A DNA stretch of 64,000 nucleotides from the NCBI GenBank assembly GCA_963931925.1, contig OZ007581.1, positions 19,893,947-19,957,946 of the forward strand, given 5' to 3'. This stretch comes from Onchidella celtica. Taxonomy: Eukaryota; Mollusca; Gastropoda; Systellommatophora; Onchidiidae. A program made the position numbers and the translations under genes. Positions 10,925 through 21,929 of the stretch are shown piece after piece. Every line of letters starts with the position of its first letter. Positions within the stretch are counted from its first letter, which is position 1. The notes under the pieces are model-generated. The model saw nothing but the letters and a program-made list of their open reading frames with translations, was not told the origin of the DNA and did not search any database.

Positions 10925-11526
10925 ACAGTACCAGGTAGTATTGCACACTGTCATGCAATAGCAGCTATGCCGAACTGACATGAAAATAATATGAGAATAA
11001 TAATGATAATAATAATGAAGATCATTTATATAGCGCCCAATCCAAACCGTTTGCTCTAGGCGCTTTACAGAAAGTCGTGTTCTCTCCATCTGCAACTCAC
11101 TCTCTCTCTCTCTCTCTCACTCTCTCTCTCACCCTCCCTCTCTGCTATACAACATTGTATACATAGATACACACACATAACATACTATAAGACAGAAATT
11201 AAACGATAAAACAGCAAAATTAAAGTGAAATGAGAAAATAAATGGATTGGGAATGAGACTTCACAACTGAAAGTGTTTTTTAAAAAGGTGGGTTTTTAGA
11301 CCAGTTTTGAATTTTGACTCGGTAGATGCCTCCCGCAATGATTTTGGCAGTGCGGGGCACAGTGTGCAAATGCTCTGCCTCCTAGTTTCTTTGACTTGCA
11401 GTTAAAAATCTTAAGAAGGCCCTGATCGCTTGATCTTAAAGAACGAGGTGGTGAGTAGGGCTCTACCAGAGTGGAAAGGTAAGGTGGTGCAGTTTTGTTT
11501 ATGCACTTGTAACACAGAACTGCTAT

Positions 11527-12222
11527 TTAGTACTGGATTCGCAACTTAACTGGTAACCAGTGCAGTTTAATAAGCATGGGAGTAATGTGTTCACTCTTTT
11601 TCTTCTTTAAGACAATTCTGGCAGCTTGGTTTTGAAATCGTTGCAGTCTGTTTAAAGTTTCATTGGGTAAGTTCCCAAGAAGGGAATTGCAGTAATCTAA
11701 GCGAGAAAATATAAACGATGAGATCAAGACCCTAAGAGAGTCTTCGCTTGGAAAAGATGACATTTGACCTACTCTGCGCATCTCACAGTAGATGGTTCTA
11801 CACAAATTATGAACATGGAAATGCATGGAGAGCTTTGAGTCAAAATATACCCCCAAATTTCTAGCCTTCTCTGAAAAAGATATGTTCTCATTCCCAATGC
11901 AGATATGATCTACATCACTCGGATTCCATCCTCTCTTTGTGTTACACAGTATCACCTCAGTCTTATCTTCATTCATCTTTAGCTTGTTAGATTCCATCCA
12001 GTTTTTCACATCATCAATGCAACACTCTATAGAAGTAACTAGTTTCTTGATGTCACAGGGTGGAACAGACATATACAGCTGGGTGTCGTCAGCGTACATA
12101 TGATATTTCACGTTATGCTTTCTTATGATTGAACCAAGTGGCTGTGTATACAGCGTGTACAAAAGAGGACCCAATACAGATCCTTGGGGCACACCAAAAT
12201 GTAGTTTGAAAGATGTTGACAT
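11527..12222 (-). pseudogene. LINE D RT, C-terminal part
   Basis: Has FGVPQGSVLGPLLYTLYTQP, the catalytic MYADDTQLY, NEDKTEVILC, NLGVYFDSKLSM and LDYCNSLLGNLP. These blocks are diagnostic of the CR1/L2/Jockey group. The last third of the usual ORF (around APxYL...WN.LP) is lost to stops near 11527. Confidence 0.82.
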
Positions 12223-12282
12223 ATTTCTATCTACAAGAACTGATTGAGTATGGTCACATAGATATGACTTGAACCATTTGTT

Positions 12283-12440
12283 AATTTAGTTAATTTATCA
12301 GTGTGTGTGTATATATGTGTGTGTGCGCGCTATGTATCATACTTTCTGCTTCTGTAACTGTATTGTTATGTATTCAATGATCAGAACAAATTTCCTTGTA
12401 CAAGGACGAATAAAATTTATCTTATCTTATCTTATCTTAT
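12283..12440 (+). mobile_element. LINE 3' fragment with (TTATC)n tail inside LINE D
   Basis: Runs from TTAATTTATCAGTGTG through TTCCTTGTACAAGGACGAAT to (TTATC)4. Near-identical copies end the elements at 17632-18112 and 50167-50561. It interrupts the LINE D RT, so it inserted later. Confidence 0.75.
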
Positions 12441-13285
12441 AAACCAAATGTCTCATCTAGCCTCTCAATGAGGATAGAATGGTCAATAGTATCAAAAGCT
12501 GCACTAAGGTCAAGAAGGGCCAAGATGGAAACCATCCCTCCATCAGCAGCACACAAGAGATCGTTTTGAACTTTGAGAAGGGCAGTCTCTGTGTTATGGA
12601 ATTCTCTGTAGGCAGGTTGATACACTTCATTTAAATTATTTTGACTCAGATGGTTCTTCAATTGACCAAGAACTACTTTTTCTAAAATTTTTGATACAAA
12701 TGGAAGATTTGACACGGGCCTGAAATTCTTCAATTCTTCTGGGGACAAATTGTTCTTCTTCAAAAGGGGTGTGACGATTGCTTGTTTAAAAGGTGATGGG
12801 ACTGTTCCTAACTGGATCGATTCGTTAATAATAACTGTAACAATCTCAGCAAAACTATCTATGTTGTCAATTAACACAGGTGTTGGAATGGGGTCCAGGC
12901 AGCATGACTTAGGTGGGGAGAACTTTATAATTGACTGAACAGTTTCCACTGAAACAGTGTCAAAATGTGACATTTCAGTGCCAGCAAATGATTCAAATTT
13001 GGGTGGTGGTGCGGAAGACAAATCAAGTTTTGATCGTATTGCTAAGATCTTTTCACTAAAATACTTGCCAAAACTGTCAGCTATCTCACTTTGTGGGATA
13101 TACTGAGGAAATGCGCTTGATTTTGCTGTACCACAAATAAATTTACTTAATCGAAATAAGTTCCTCGTTGAAGCACAATCTGATATCATGTGATTAAAAA
13201 ATTCGTTTTTAGCAGCACAGATCAGTTCTTTCACTCTATGATGCATCTGTTTGTATATTTGTCTGTGTACTGTTAATTTTGTCAC
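12437..13285 (-). pseudogene. LINE D RT, N-terminal part
   Basis: Contains the linker preceding CR1/L2 RTs (SIIKFSPPKSCCLDPIPTPV), then ATVTPLL-like VTPLLKKNNL, NFRPVSNLPFVSKILEKVV and LALLDLSAAFDTIDH. It stops at ETFGL where the inserted fragment begins; the host frame resumes after the insert with KWFKSYLCDHTQ. Confidence 0.8.
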
Positions 13286-13329
13286 TCTCCACTTCCTCTC
13301 TGCCTTTCGTCGTTCAGCCTTGAAAGGAA

Positions 13330-13700
13330 TTGATTTAAATCTAGTAGATAGTTAGCTAGAATTAAAGTTAACTGATATTATGGGAAACCTAGATCTAGAC
13401 TTATAATGAAGTACTATTGATTTTGGATTTTATGATGTTGATTCTCATCCTTACTACATGAATAGATCTAGTTGAAATTGTTTCTGGAACTAGCGTAATT
13501 AAAGTGTGGCCCTGCAGGCCTGATTGTTGAAAGTCATTCAGTTTTTTTTTTTTTTAGTATTTGGCGTGGTCTGGGAGTGAGGGTTAGATTCTAGTTATTA
13601 AAAATATGCAGTCGAACACACATCCAAATATAACATATTAAAATACCAACACCCCATCCACGACACTAGTAAACGTCACTTTCCCTAGTTAGTTAAGCAT
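13330..13700 (+). repeat. Right part of the 1-kb dispersed repeat
   Basis: Shares GCCCTGCAGGCCTGA and AATGCAGTCGAA-type blocks with 22660-22990. It follows LINE D directly, consistent with LINEs A and D having split one repeat copy that starts at 5990. Confidence 0.4.
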
Positions 13701-14910
13701 TGCGCAGCTGATTTAGTCGTCCTCGGAGAAAGCGTAAAGTCACGAACCCTTTCACACGTGGGTGTAGGCCTATGCAAAGTTTATGCATGCCGGGTAGAGT
13801 TTTGCACCGACGCGTAAGGCCGGCACCACTGTGCAACCAGTTAAGCACAGTTCATGCACACCGCCACTTTTACAGGAGGGTGTAGGCTCACGCAAAGTCA
13901 TGAATACTGGGTAGCGTTTTGCACCAACACGTAAGGCCTACACCATCGTGTAACAAGTTACGCACAGTCCATGCATACGGCCCCTGGTGACTGGCCCGGT
14001 CTGGTTGATTGATTGATTAAAGACCGAGTTTGCGTTTTACGGCGCGTCGGCACGATAACGGCCACTTTGCGCCCTTCAGGGTCTATTTGGGTACACATTC
14101 TTTATTTATGTTTCGTATTCAGTGCTTTTAACATAGGATTAAATACAGTCATATAACTTTATCATATTGGTAAAGTTCTCAAAAGTTTTTTTTTTTTTTT
14201 TGCATAGATCTGGAAAAAAATGTTTTGTAACCGAGTATAAAGGGGATTAAATCATATAGCAGATCTTAATCTCTCTCAGAAAGGACAGCATGTGTTGCGG
14301 GTCCATGTCAGAAAATAATTCTTTTATGGATCCACAGGCATAGTGCCTTCGTTGGATATGTATGAAGTCTACACAGTCAGTTAAAATATGTTTTATTGAT
14401 AGTTGGCAATTGCATGCCACACGTTCGAGGGGAACTTCTCCCCTAGGTAAAAAAGAAAATAAAACGGTGTGTAAGGTGGGTATGACTCAGTCTATTAAGG
14501 ACAAATTCATCTCTCAGAGTTTGTTGAGAGGCCATGGGTCCATTGTCCAAGTTGATCTTGGATCAAGCGTAGTTTATTTGATGTTTGTTGATCCCATCTT
14601 TCTTTGCCAACGTAAAAGACAAGACAGAAAGCATCACTTCCTAAAGACCGACACGATTCCAGTTTCAGAGTTAGAATCTGCAGTTTTGCTACAAGTCACA
14701 TCTGGCCGTATGCATGAACTTGGTGTCTATGGCCACCTTGATCTAAACTCAGATTTAGACGGTATGCACTAAGAGAAGTTACACCTACCCCTCCGTGCGC
14801 ATCGGTGCAACTCAGTTGCCCTTTACCACTGTAATTCTGAAAACTAAAGGATGAGTACCCTTTTTTGTCGTTGTTGTCTTAAACTATCATAAATATGAAG
14901 TCTGATAACG

Positions 14911-15164
14911 CGAGTATAGAGCAAAATTGTGGTATCTCCAGTGATATGAATGGGGATTCATAATGGCAATAACTGTAATAATGACAAACTGCTTCTTGCA
15001 ATTTTTTTCATGATTCCGCTATCTTTAATCAGTTCCAAGTTACAGAGAAGCAGTATTGTTGTATCTCCCTTAAACATGAGATCATTGAGACCAATATTGT
15101 GGTATTTCCGAGTAAGCTCCCATTATTCATATCACTGGAGATACAACATTTTGCTCTATACACG
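14911..15164. repeat. Foldback element with 45-bp inverted arms
   Basis: Left arm 14911-14954 (TATAGAGCAAAATTGTGGTA...) and right arm 15118-15164 are reverse complements with few mismatches. The 160-bp centre repeats the motif TATTGT(T/G)GTAT(C/T)TCC. Likely a MITE or foldback repeat in gene A intron 2. The ORFs on both strands here are incidental. Confidence 0.65.
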
Positions 15165-15517
15165 CTATAAAAGCTTTTGTCAGTGGACAGTAGTCTAATT
15201 AAAAAAGTCAAAAAGATAAAATATTTTGTCGTGTTCACTGTTCAGCTATAACTTACTATGCAAGACACTATCGTTCCTTAACGTTAGGCGTCTGGATATA
15301 GAAAGTAAATTTGGTTTTTGCTTCTCCGGAAAAAAATGTGCAAAAACTAAGACGCTATAGTTTATTGTGCGACCCTCGCTCAGGGAAAACAGTGCTTTAA
15401 AAATGGTTGAAATTTGCATTGGCTCGTATTCGCACCGAACGTTATGAAAGTAAATCTCTATCGATTTCGATGTCACGTTCATCCTTTGCAAAGCTTTTCC
15501 GTATACAACCGATACAC

Positions 15518-15749
15518 GTGAGTGGGTCTGGCAAAATCGGCCACAAGGTGAAACTTTTATACCCGTATAAAAAAATCAAAATAAAATATTCTTAGCAAAA
15601 TATTTGAACTGAGTGCAGAAAAATGGCTAATCTTTCATTTTATAGACAAATCTCAATTACCGTGAAAATATTTTCCCCTTTTGAGATTTTTTTTTAAAAA
15701 TCAGGAATTTGGTCTTTCACCTACGCCCGATTTCGCCAGACCCACTCAC
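15518..15749. mobile_element. 232-bp MITE next to gene A exon 2
   Basis: Ends in inverted repeats GTGAGTGGGTCTGGC(A/G)AAAT of 23 bp with one mismatch. No clear target duplication. The left flank (CCGATACAC) and right flank (AAATTAGCC) together resemble the uninterrupted GATAAATTAGCC beside gene B exon 2, which supports a real insertion 21 bp from the splice donor. Confidence 0.65.
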
Positions 15750-15770
15750 AAATTAGCCAGAAATACTCAC

Positions 15771-15955
15771 GCGCCTCCCTAGTGGTTGTCTCTTACTGCC
15801 TATAAACACTTCTGCTATGTTTGTAAAATCCTTTGCTTCCACATTCGCTGTGTAAATGTATGATTCAAAAAATATAGTATCTACATGGGGAAGAAACCCA
15901 TCGAAACAGGATCCATTTGTAAACACGGTTGTCAATATATCTTGACATGAGGCGC
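15771..15955 (-). CDS. Gene A exon 2: N-terminal half of extracellular region
   Basis: Flanked by a TTCTTTTTCAG acceptor (phase 1) and a GTGAGT donor (phase 0); 185 nt, exactly as in genes B and C. The product contains TTVFTNGSCFDGF, with an N-glycosylation sequon (NGS), then DTIFFESY, KDFTNIAEVFIG and an arginine-rich end. Residues shared by all three copies are Cys-x-(D/N)-G-F, an Asp-Phe pair and the AEVF/ADVY-x-G block. No known domain is recognised; it may form the first half of an N-terminal Ig-like or Cys-rich domain completed by exon 3. A MITE (15518-15749) ends 21 bp from the donor. Confidence 0.72.
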
Positions 15956-17147
15956 CTGAAAAAGAAGGAACAAAGATAGGGAGACGCATAGGACGACTTC
16001 TAACAGAACATCGGTGTGCAAGTAATGTGCAGTTCAAAAAAATAATAGGTAGCCCAGACTGACTCCCCGTGTTGCCCTGGATAAACCTGCTTCCACCCTA
16101 CACCCATCTCCCCGTTACCCTCGTTTTTCCCTTTTCCTTCGCTTAAATACAATGTCCCATGCACACTTATGTGCTACGAACGCTGTTCCTGTAAAGGAAA
16201 AACGCACCGAATTGCACTTTCTTTAAATGCGGTCAGACGAAAGCCATAAAGGCCGAGAAAGGTCACGATGCGAGAACAAAATAAATCGAAAAAATATATA
16301 AATACTGTTTGAAAAATAGAAGCCTTAGTTTTGATAATAATTATTACCAATGAATGGGTGAGTTATGGTCTGAGTATCAGTTATATCATGTGTCAAAATT
16401 TGAAGCGTGAAGTTTTTGCGGTTTAGTCACTAACTGGTGCCAAGCATTAGCAGGTTCTGAAATACAGAAGCGAAATTGTTGATTATTGATTTTTCTAACT
16501 AGTTCAGGCACCGAACCATGCTTGGAGGAAACCTGTGTTTCTGCCCTCCCCCTTCTCCCCGTCCCGCTCTCTCTCTCGCTCTCTCGCTCTATTCCCCCTG
16601 CTTTTTCCGTCTCAGAAAGACCCTATTATGAAGCCAAATCTGCCCATATTTTCTTTACACCTAGGTGGTTTGACACAATAGTTGTTGCGAATTGAAACAA
16701 CCTGACAATTCTCACAATTTGAGACATGACGTCGGGGCCACAATTGGTCTCATGTGAATCAGAACACCACGCATTCCATTTGGCAGACCGCATTGACGGT
16801 GCATTCTTCAAGTACGGTATTTATGAGCTCATGCACCGTGGCTTAGATCCATCATGTCTATGACTATGCGAAAAGTACCAAGGCACTGCTGGTAACCTAC
16901 GCACAATGTTTTATTTTATTTATTTATATGGTAATAAGCATGTTGCATGAGTAAACTGTTTGTACCTTACTTTTCCGGTACCGCCTGGATTAGATTTTCA
17001 AGAAGGGGGAACATTTTTTTATTCGGATGGAAGAGTACTGAGGTTCTTTGACCTTTGCTGACACCCGTTTTTCCTGTTCACTGACCCCTTCTTTGCTCCT
17101 ACGCCATTTTACTGCAATGGCTATGACAATAACCGGGACACGTTTAC

Positions 17148-17193
17148 CTGCAATCAGTGAGACAATGGCCAGGAGTAGATGTGCTCGATCCAT
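17148..17193 (-). CDS. Gene A exon 1: signal peptide
   Basis: Starts at an ATG and encodes MDRAHLLLAIVSLIA plus the first base of a Gly codon, followed by the donor GTAAAC (phase 1). Charged N-terminus, hydrophobic core and small residues at the end make a classical secretion signal. The exon is 46 nt, the same as in genes B and C, and the peptide is nearly identical to MAGIHLLLVIVSLPA and MARIHLLLVIVSLIA there. Part of the 5' flank (CTTCTTTAGG, then a GGAAAT block) is shared with gene B, suggesting a conserved 5' UTR. An ORF running on past the donor is intronic. Confidence 0.75.
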
Positions 17194-17631
17194 TTCACAA
17201 TTAGAAAAACTAGCCAGTATTTCCCGGCACTAGTACCCTAAAGAAGACAAAGAACAGTTTTCTGTGGTTTTTATAATATTTGGTAATAATTATAATGTGT
17301 CCTTTTTTAGAATACGCTGGATCAACATCAGTTGTCTCGAAAACTTTTTGTTGGATTTATTTGAAATTTTGCTTGGACTCAGATTTCCCACTGATTCTTA
17401 TTAAACTGATATTTTATTTGTTAGACTGTGTAGCCTGACTTTGAATTTACTTCTTTATGCTTTGTAAAAACTCATAAGCAGACAAAGTACAACAAAGCAC
17501 TTCTACATTACTCATCTGTGCGAAACAGTAAAATGTTTTCCGCCTTGGGTACTTCAATGCATGGACTAGTGCTCAGTGAATGTAACATATTTCCAATTCA
17601 ATGTGAACACACAAACTAACTAAAATAAGAC

Positions 17632-18112
17632 AAGATAAGATAAGATAAGATAAATTTTATTCGTCCTTGTACAAGGAAATTTGTTTTGATCATTGAATAC
17701 ATAACAATACAGTTACAGAAGCAGAAAGTATGATACATAGCGCGCACACACACATATATACACACACACTGATAAATTAACTAAATTAACAAAATGAACA
17801 GTGCACACAATATGCTTCCCTAACTAAAACACATTGACCTGACACGCAGGACATAATTCAACTGTGCACAGATTACGATCAAGATGACGACATTATTGTA
17901 ACATCCTAGTTGATGATGGAATAAACGATTTAAAGTAGCGCTCAGTTTTAGTTTTCTTTGACAACAGCCTTAAACTTCTTACAGATCTTATATATTCCTT
18001 GTTCAGGGGATGTTGGGGGTCATTTATAATAATATTAGCTTTTTTAATACAAGCACCAGTGTACAGCTCATCAAAATAGGCACCATTTCCACAATGTTTA
18101 GTCTGCATCTCT
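17632..18112 (-). mobile_element. 5'-truncated LINE 3' end, (TTATC)n tail
   Basis: On the minus strand it encodes the end of an RT ORF (NDPQHPLNKEYIRSVRSL, then SFIPSSTRMLQ and stop, 17893), followed by about 250 bp of 3' UTR and a TTATC tail at 17657-17632. Almost identical to 50167-50561, implying recent activity. Confidence 0.75.
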
Positions 18113-18639
18113 GTTAAATAAGGTCGTGCAAAATTTAAAATGAATCCAATAGACAGTTTTCAATCAAATCAGAGCTGATTCTACAAAAAAAAAACACAAA
18201 AAGATACTGAATAACAATTCCCCCACATACACGATAGTCCTTGCTTGCTGGTTTCTTGTGCGATATGGACCATGGCGTTAAGCAGGACATGGCACACAGG
18301 GGAAATAGGCCTGTCTCACAAGTTCGGGTTAGTTGGCGGAAATATAGAAGCTTTGCAATTCATAATGTTGAAATGAGTGCAACGTGGCAAATTTCGGATG
18401 AGAATCATTAATCATCAATGAGAATTTAATTGAGCCTTTGATTTCACTTACAATGACGTGTGTACTTCTTACAGCGGGGGTCTCCTAGGCTTGGGGAGCA
18501 TTTCCAAAGCCTGGTCGAGCCCCGTTGTAGTGTTATGGGCCCGTCCATTTGAAGGGAAAAACGTGTGAAGTTGATAATACATTTACTATAAATATCGATG
18601 ATGGCATGAGCTTCCTACAGATATATTTACCTCTTGTAA

Positions 18640-18772
18640 CAAGTGGAATAGGGCTGGACATGTGGGAAGGATGAATGACAATAGATGGACAAAACACTGC
18701 ACTGAATGGCAACCAGGGACAGGAAGGAGAACAAGAGAACGACCAGGAAGAAGCTGGCAAGAAGATTTCTAG
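18640..18772 (+). pseudogene. Fragment of a LINE RT C-terminus
   Basis: Translates as WNRAGHVGRMNDNRWTKHC, TEWQPGTGRRTRERPGRSWQ and a stop. The AGHVxRMxDNRWT and RGRP-like blocks are typical of the region after the RT domain in LINEs. No upstream RT remains. Confidence 0.65.
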
Positions 18773-18915
18773 AACAGATAGAGCACCATGGACGAGGAGA
18801 ACATCAGACAGAAAAGAATGGAAATCATTATCGGAGTGCTAGATCTACATCCTGCAGTGAAAGAACAATGCTTAGGTGAAAGGTGAAGGGTGTAACAAGG
18901 CGCCCAGTTTTACTT

Positions 18916-19250
18916 TTACCTGTGTAGACAATCACCACTTTTCCCGATAGAAACGCCTCGTTTCCTGCCCTTATTCTTGAAGAGATAACATAAAATAGTC
19001 AAGACAATTTTCAGTTTCCAGGTTCCTTCAGAAACACTTTCAACGACATATAAAAGTGTGATATTACTGGAGACAGCTCCATCTGATGGAAATGAAGTCA
19101 ACGCCTTCTCGAAAGACAACGCCTTGAATTATGACGTAGCCTGCTAGACCTAAGTGCATCTAAGCAAGTCTTGATGACGTAATATCACAATTTATACAAT
19201 TGACGAAATCTATATAAAAAAACAGCAAGGAAAAAAAATTCACTGCTGCG
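18916..19250 (-). repeat. Segment homologous to 51120-51450; possible exon
   Basis: Shares ordered blocks (TTATCTCTTCA-AAATAAG, TTTCCATCAGA, CTACGTCA, GTTTATACAA in one orientation or its complement) with 51120-51450. On the minus strand it is open for 67 codons and ends at a CACAG|GTAAAA donor-like site. Either a dispersed repeat or an exon of an unrecognised gene; it might be a 3' exon of gene B, but no phase-compatible reading convinced me. Confidence 0.3.
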
Positions 19251-19789
19251 AGGAAGAAATGCCCAGACCTGAAAAAATTACACGTGAAAGATAGTTCTTT
19301 TTGCTACTATGTCTATTCCTTTGACATGAAAGCGAAGTATCGTAATTTGTAATAAATGAAAATAGACCTAAAAATATCGAATAATGCTTTCTCCTCAACA
19401 ATGATGGCCTCCCTCCTGCCTTTGTTTTGTTTCGACTTTAGTACCGTGCATGTCATAAAAAGTAACCATATCAAGCTTGGTGCGCAGTGTCCTGGCGCGC
19501 ATGAGTTCTGAAGCAGGACTGCAGATTACTACTTTTATTGTAAAAGAGAGAGACTAGAGTACGTCATCGAATAATGCTTTCTCCTCAACAATGGTTGCTT
19601 CCCTCCTGCCTTTGTTTTGTTTCGACTTTAAGCTTCCGGTTGCGTTTCAAAGTTTGAAGGCATGAGTTTCTGTGCCGTCTGCTTTATGCACGGTACGGGC
19701 TATGCGGGTGTTGCTGTGCCAGTTGTGAGTTGTTTTCTTCCTAGATCTACATAATCTGTGTGCTCATTGTGCGTGTTGTTTGCAATCCG

Positions 19790-20660
19790 TTCTTTGAACG
19801 GGCCCTTACACTAGTATTATAAAAAACCAGAGAAAATCTCTGGGGTGGTACCAAGGCTTGAAGCAAAGACAAATTATGGCAAAAAAAAAAAAAAGTTGTA
19901 TGTAGGCTTTTCTACAAACAACTTTGCCATACTTTGTCTTCACAGTTTATACAACCGATTAAACCGACAAAACTGGGGAGAAGTAGCCTAATTTTAAATG
20001 TAAACATAACGAGTAGGATGCTCGAAAATGTATTTGAAATCTAATATCTGTCCCTTTCAATAAACGATAAAAGACAAAATGCACCGCCTCGGACCGAAAG
20101 GAATCTGCACAGAAAGACAGGTTATCATGGACGCCGAGAGGCGCTGGGTCATCCACAAAATTCAACGAGTTGGAGATGTAAAGAATAGTAACTAGTGTGC
20201 CAATGTACTCACCAAAAATTCAGCATGGCGTCATGGGCTCATGCCTTTGTGAACATGCTTTCGTGAAATCAAAAGATCGGAGGGGAAATCAGCGGCACAC
20301 ACTCGAAAACGATTTCTCTATCAATAACCGAGTTGGACGAATTCAGTTTTTCCCCCTAAACCTGCCAACATAATGCAGCCAGATTTTGCACATGTTATTG
20401 TTTGTCAACCGAAATATCATAAAAATCACAGAAAAACTGTGGGGTCGCAGCAGGGCTATAAGCAATGGCACAATTGTGCAAAAAGAAAAAGTTGTATGTA
20501 GCGAAATCCTGCGTGAGAAATGAAATCCAAAAGATACAAAGCAAACTAAAGAGAAGACAGAAAATACACCGAGTATCCTATCTGAACATGCTTTCATTAA
20601 ATTTCGTACACTTGCAAAACGTTCTTCCTTCGTGCGAGTTTTTCATAAATGTTGTTACAC
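19790..20660. repeat. Cluster of dispersed short repeats
   Basis: 20041-20260 (ACCGAAAGGAATC...GGGTCATCCAC...) recurs at 29690-29900 and 30100-30320. 20370-20520, with ACAGAAAAACTGTGGGGTCG, is the complement of 28930-29125, and a weaker relative is at 19800-19950. No terminal repeats were resolved; probably non-autonomous elements. No gene is seen between 19260 and 20728. Confidence 0.45.
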
Positions 20661-20728
20661 AGGCGTAAACATACAAAGGAAGAAGTTTTACAGCAGTGAC
20701 GTACTTTGTCAAGGAAAATGAGTGACTA

Positions 20729-20963
20729 AGAGCCCCGACACAGTGGCTTCAGTTTCGTTTCGTGTTCGGCTCCGTTTTGGCAGTTTTGCCGAATGACATC
20801 TGTCTCGTCTTGATGAATAACTGAGATGTCAAAAACCTTCACAGTGACTTTTAAAGCGCACAGTGCTTCCACTTTCGTCTTTTTTCATTTTTCATCAAGA
20901 CTGTCGGCTCCGCCAAACTGCCGACAACGAAACGAAATCAAAACCACTGTGTGTCTGGGCTCT
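20729..20963. mobile_element. 235-bp MITE with about 40-bp TIRs, TA duplication
   Basis: The ends AGAGCCC(C/A)GACAC...AGTGG and their complement face each other and are flanked by TA on both sides (20727-20728, 20964-20965). Inner arms (TTTCGTTTCGT, GTCGGC) also pair. Consistent with a Tc1/mariner-type non-autonomous element. Confidence 0.65.
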
Positions 20964-21929
20964 TATATAGAGCTTTCTTGACATGATTTTATTCATATTT
21001 TGAGAAATCATGGCTAATTGTTTTAATGAAAGCTGTTTTAACTCTTTGAGGACAAGTGCTGGCAAAAAAGACGGATGTATTAGAATTGCTGCAGAGACGT
21101 GAAAATTCTTCAATACGATATTAAACACTGCTCCTGAGGTGTATGGCAGCCGAAAGCTGGAAAAATCGGATATTCAGAATATTGGGCTAGGATGGTGGCT
21201 GTAGCTAAGCAAAGGGTTAAATTTAATGAAATAAAATGTACTTTGACACAAAAGACATCGTAAAGTATTTCAGATGACAACAGCAACTTTATCAGCAAAA
21301 TCATTAGAGAACAGATATAAAAAACAGTGATTGAGGTACAAAAACAACACCAAAACAGAAAAACTCGGCATGAAAACTAAAAGACGTTTAAACATACAAT
21401 TATGTATACTTCAGTGTATGGAGTACTGTTCGCTGAGTATTCATCGATTGATTTTCCGCTCAAGGGTGAATATACCGTTTCTCACTGTACAGTACTCTAG
21501 AATTATTTTTCTTTCATAATGGTTAAACTAGTATAATTATTATTTATTAACAAACTGCGAAGAAGCAAACTCACTCTCAGGCCACAGGTGTACAAATCAG
21601 TTCCAAAAAGTTTATTTTGAAATATGAGGTAGAGTTTGAATTTTTAGAAAGCACGTGGACACGATACCGCCATATTAAGGTAGGAAGCAGCAAAGCAATA
21701 GACAGGATATAACAGAGTGATTCAACAGAAGGTGACCCTACCAATCACACCAGTGTGAATTCTGAGCCCTTGCAAAATTTCAAACATAAAGTGGCTGTTG
21801 TTACGAACGACTGTTGGGATAGGGGAAATAATAACCCAATTAACAGAATTGCACATAGAGAATCAAAATCGTGTTCATGTATGGATATGCTTTTACTTAG
21901 GGCTAGGGAACTAATCAGAAGCCTAGCTG

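Larger units (their letters stand above)
6946..10937 (-). mobile_element. LINE A: RTE-like non-LTR retrotransposon, near full length
   Basis: Order in its own direction: 5' UTR with two 64-bp monomers (10924-10810), APE endonuclease ORF, reverse transcriptase ORF, C-terminal zinc finger, short 3' UTR. Endonuclease and RT are in different frames and overlap at 8842-8899, so one frameshift separates them; the related LINE B has them fused. Clade placement as RTE-like rests on the EN-RT arrangement and the FADD active site. Confidence 0.85.
10985..13320 (-). mobile_element. LINE D: CR1/L2-like retrotransposon, 5'-truncated, with nested insertion
   Basis: RT-only remnant with the 3' end at the left: a GGCGCTATATAAATGATCTTC tail of the L2/CR1 kind followed by ATT repeats (reverse complement, 10985-11070). 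The endonuclease is missing. The ORF is split at about 12283-12440 by a LINE 3' fragment with a TTATC tail. A second copy of its 3' tail stands alone at 33060-33235. Confidence 0.8.
1302..17193 (-). other. Gene A: four-exon secreted Ig-like family gene (span)
   Basis: Span of the four recognised coding exons of the first paralogue, read leftwards: 17193-17148, 15955-15771, 5186-4967, 1589-1302. The phases (1, 0, 1) join without a stop, giving about 246 codons of signal peptide, a Cys-rich region and an Ig-like domain. The exon 4 donor is phase 1, so more exons are expected at or beyond the left edge of the window; I could not identify one in 1-1301. Introns 2 and 3 are swollen by two LINEs, a 41-bp minisatellite, a SINE and a MITE. 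I do not recognise the gene; the Ig-like reading is inferred from residue spacing, not a database hit. Confidence 0.7.

Noticed and set aside
14362..14772. 136-codon ORF
   Set aside because: No domain, spans dispersed repeat blocks (14703-14830 shared with 5384-5885) and lacks splice or conservation support.
16626..17193. Reading straight through gene A exon 1 as a 67-codon protein
   Set aside because: A good GTAAAC donor follows the signal peptide and the downstream codons are not conserved in genes B or C.
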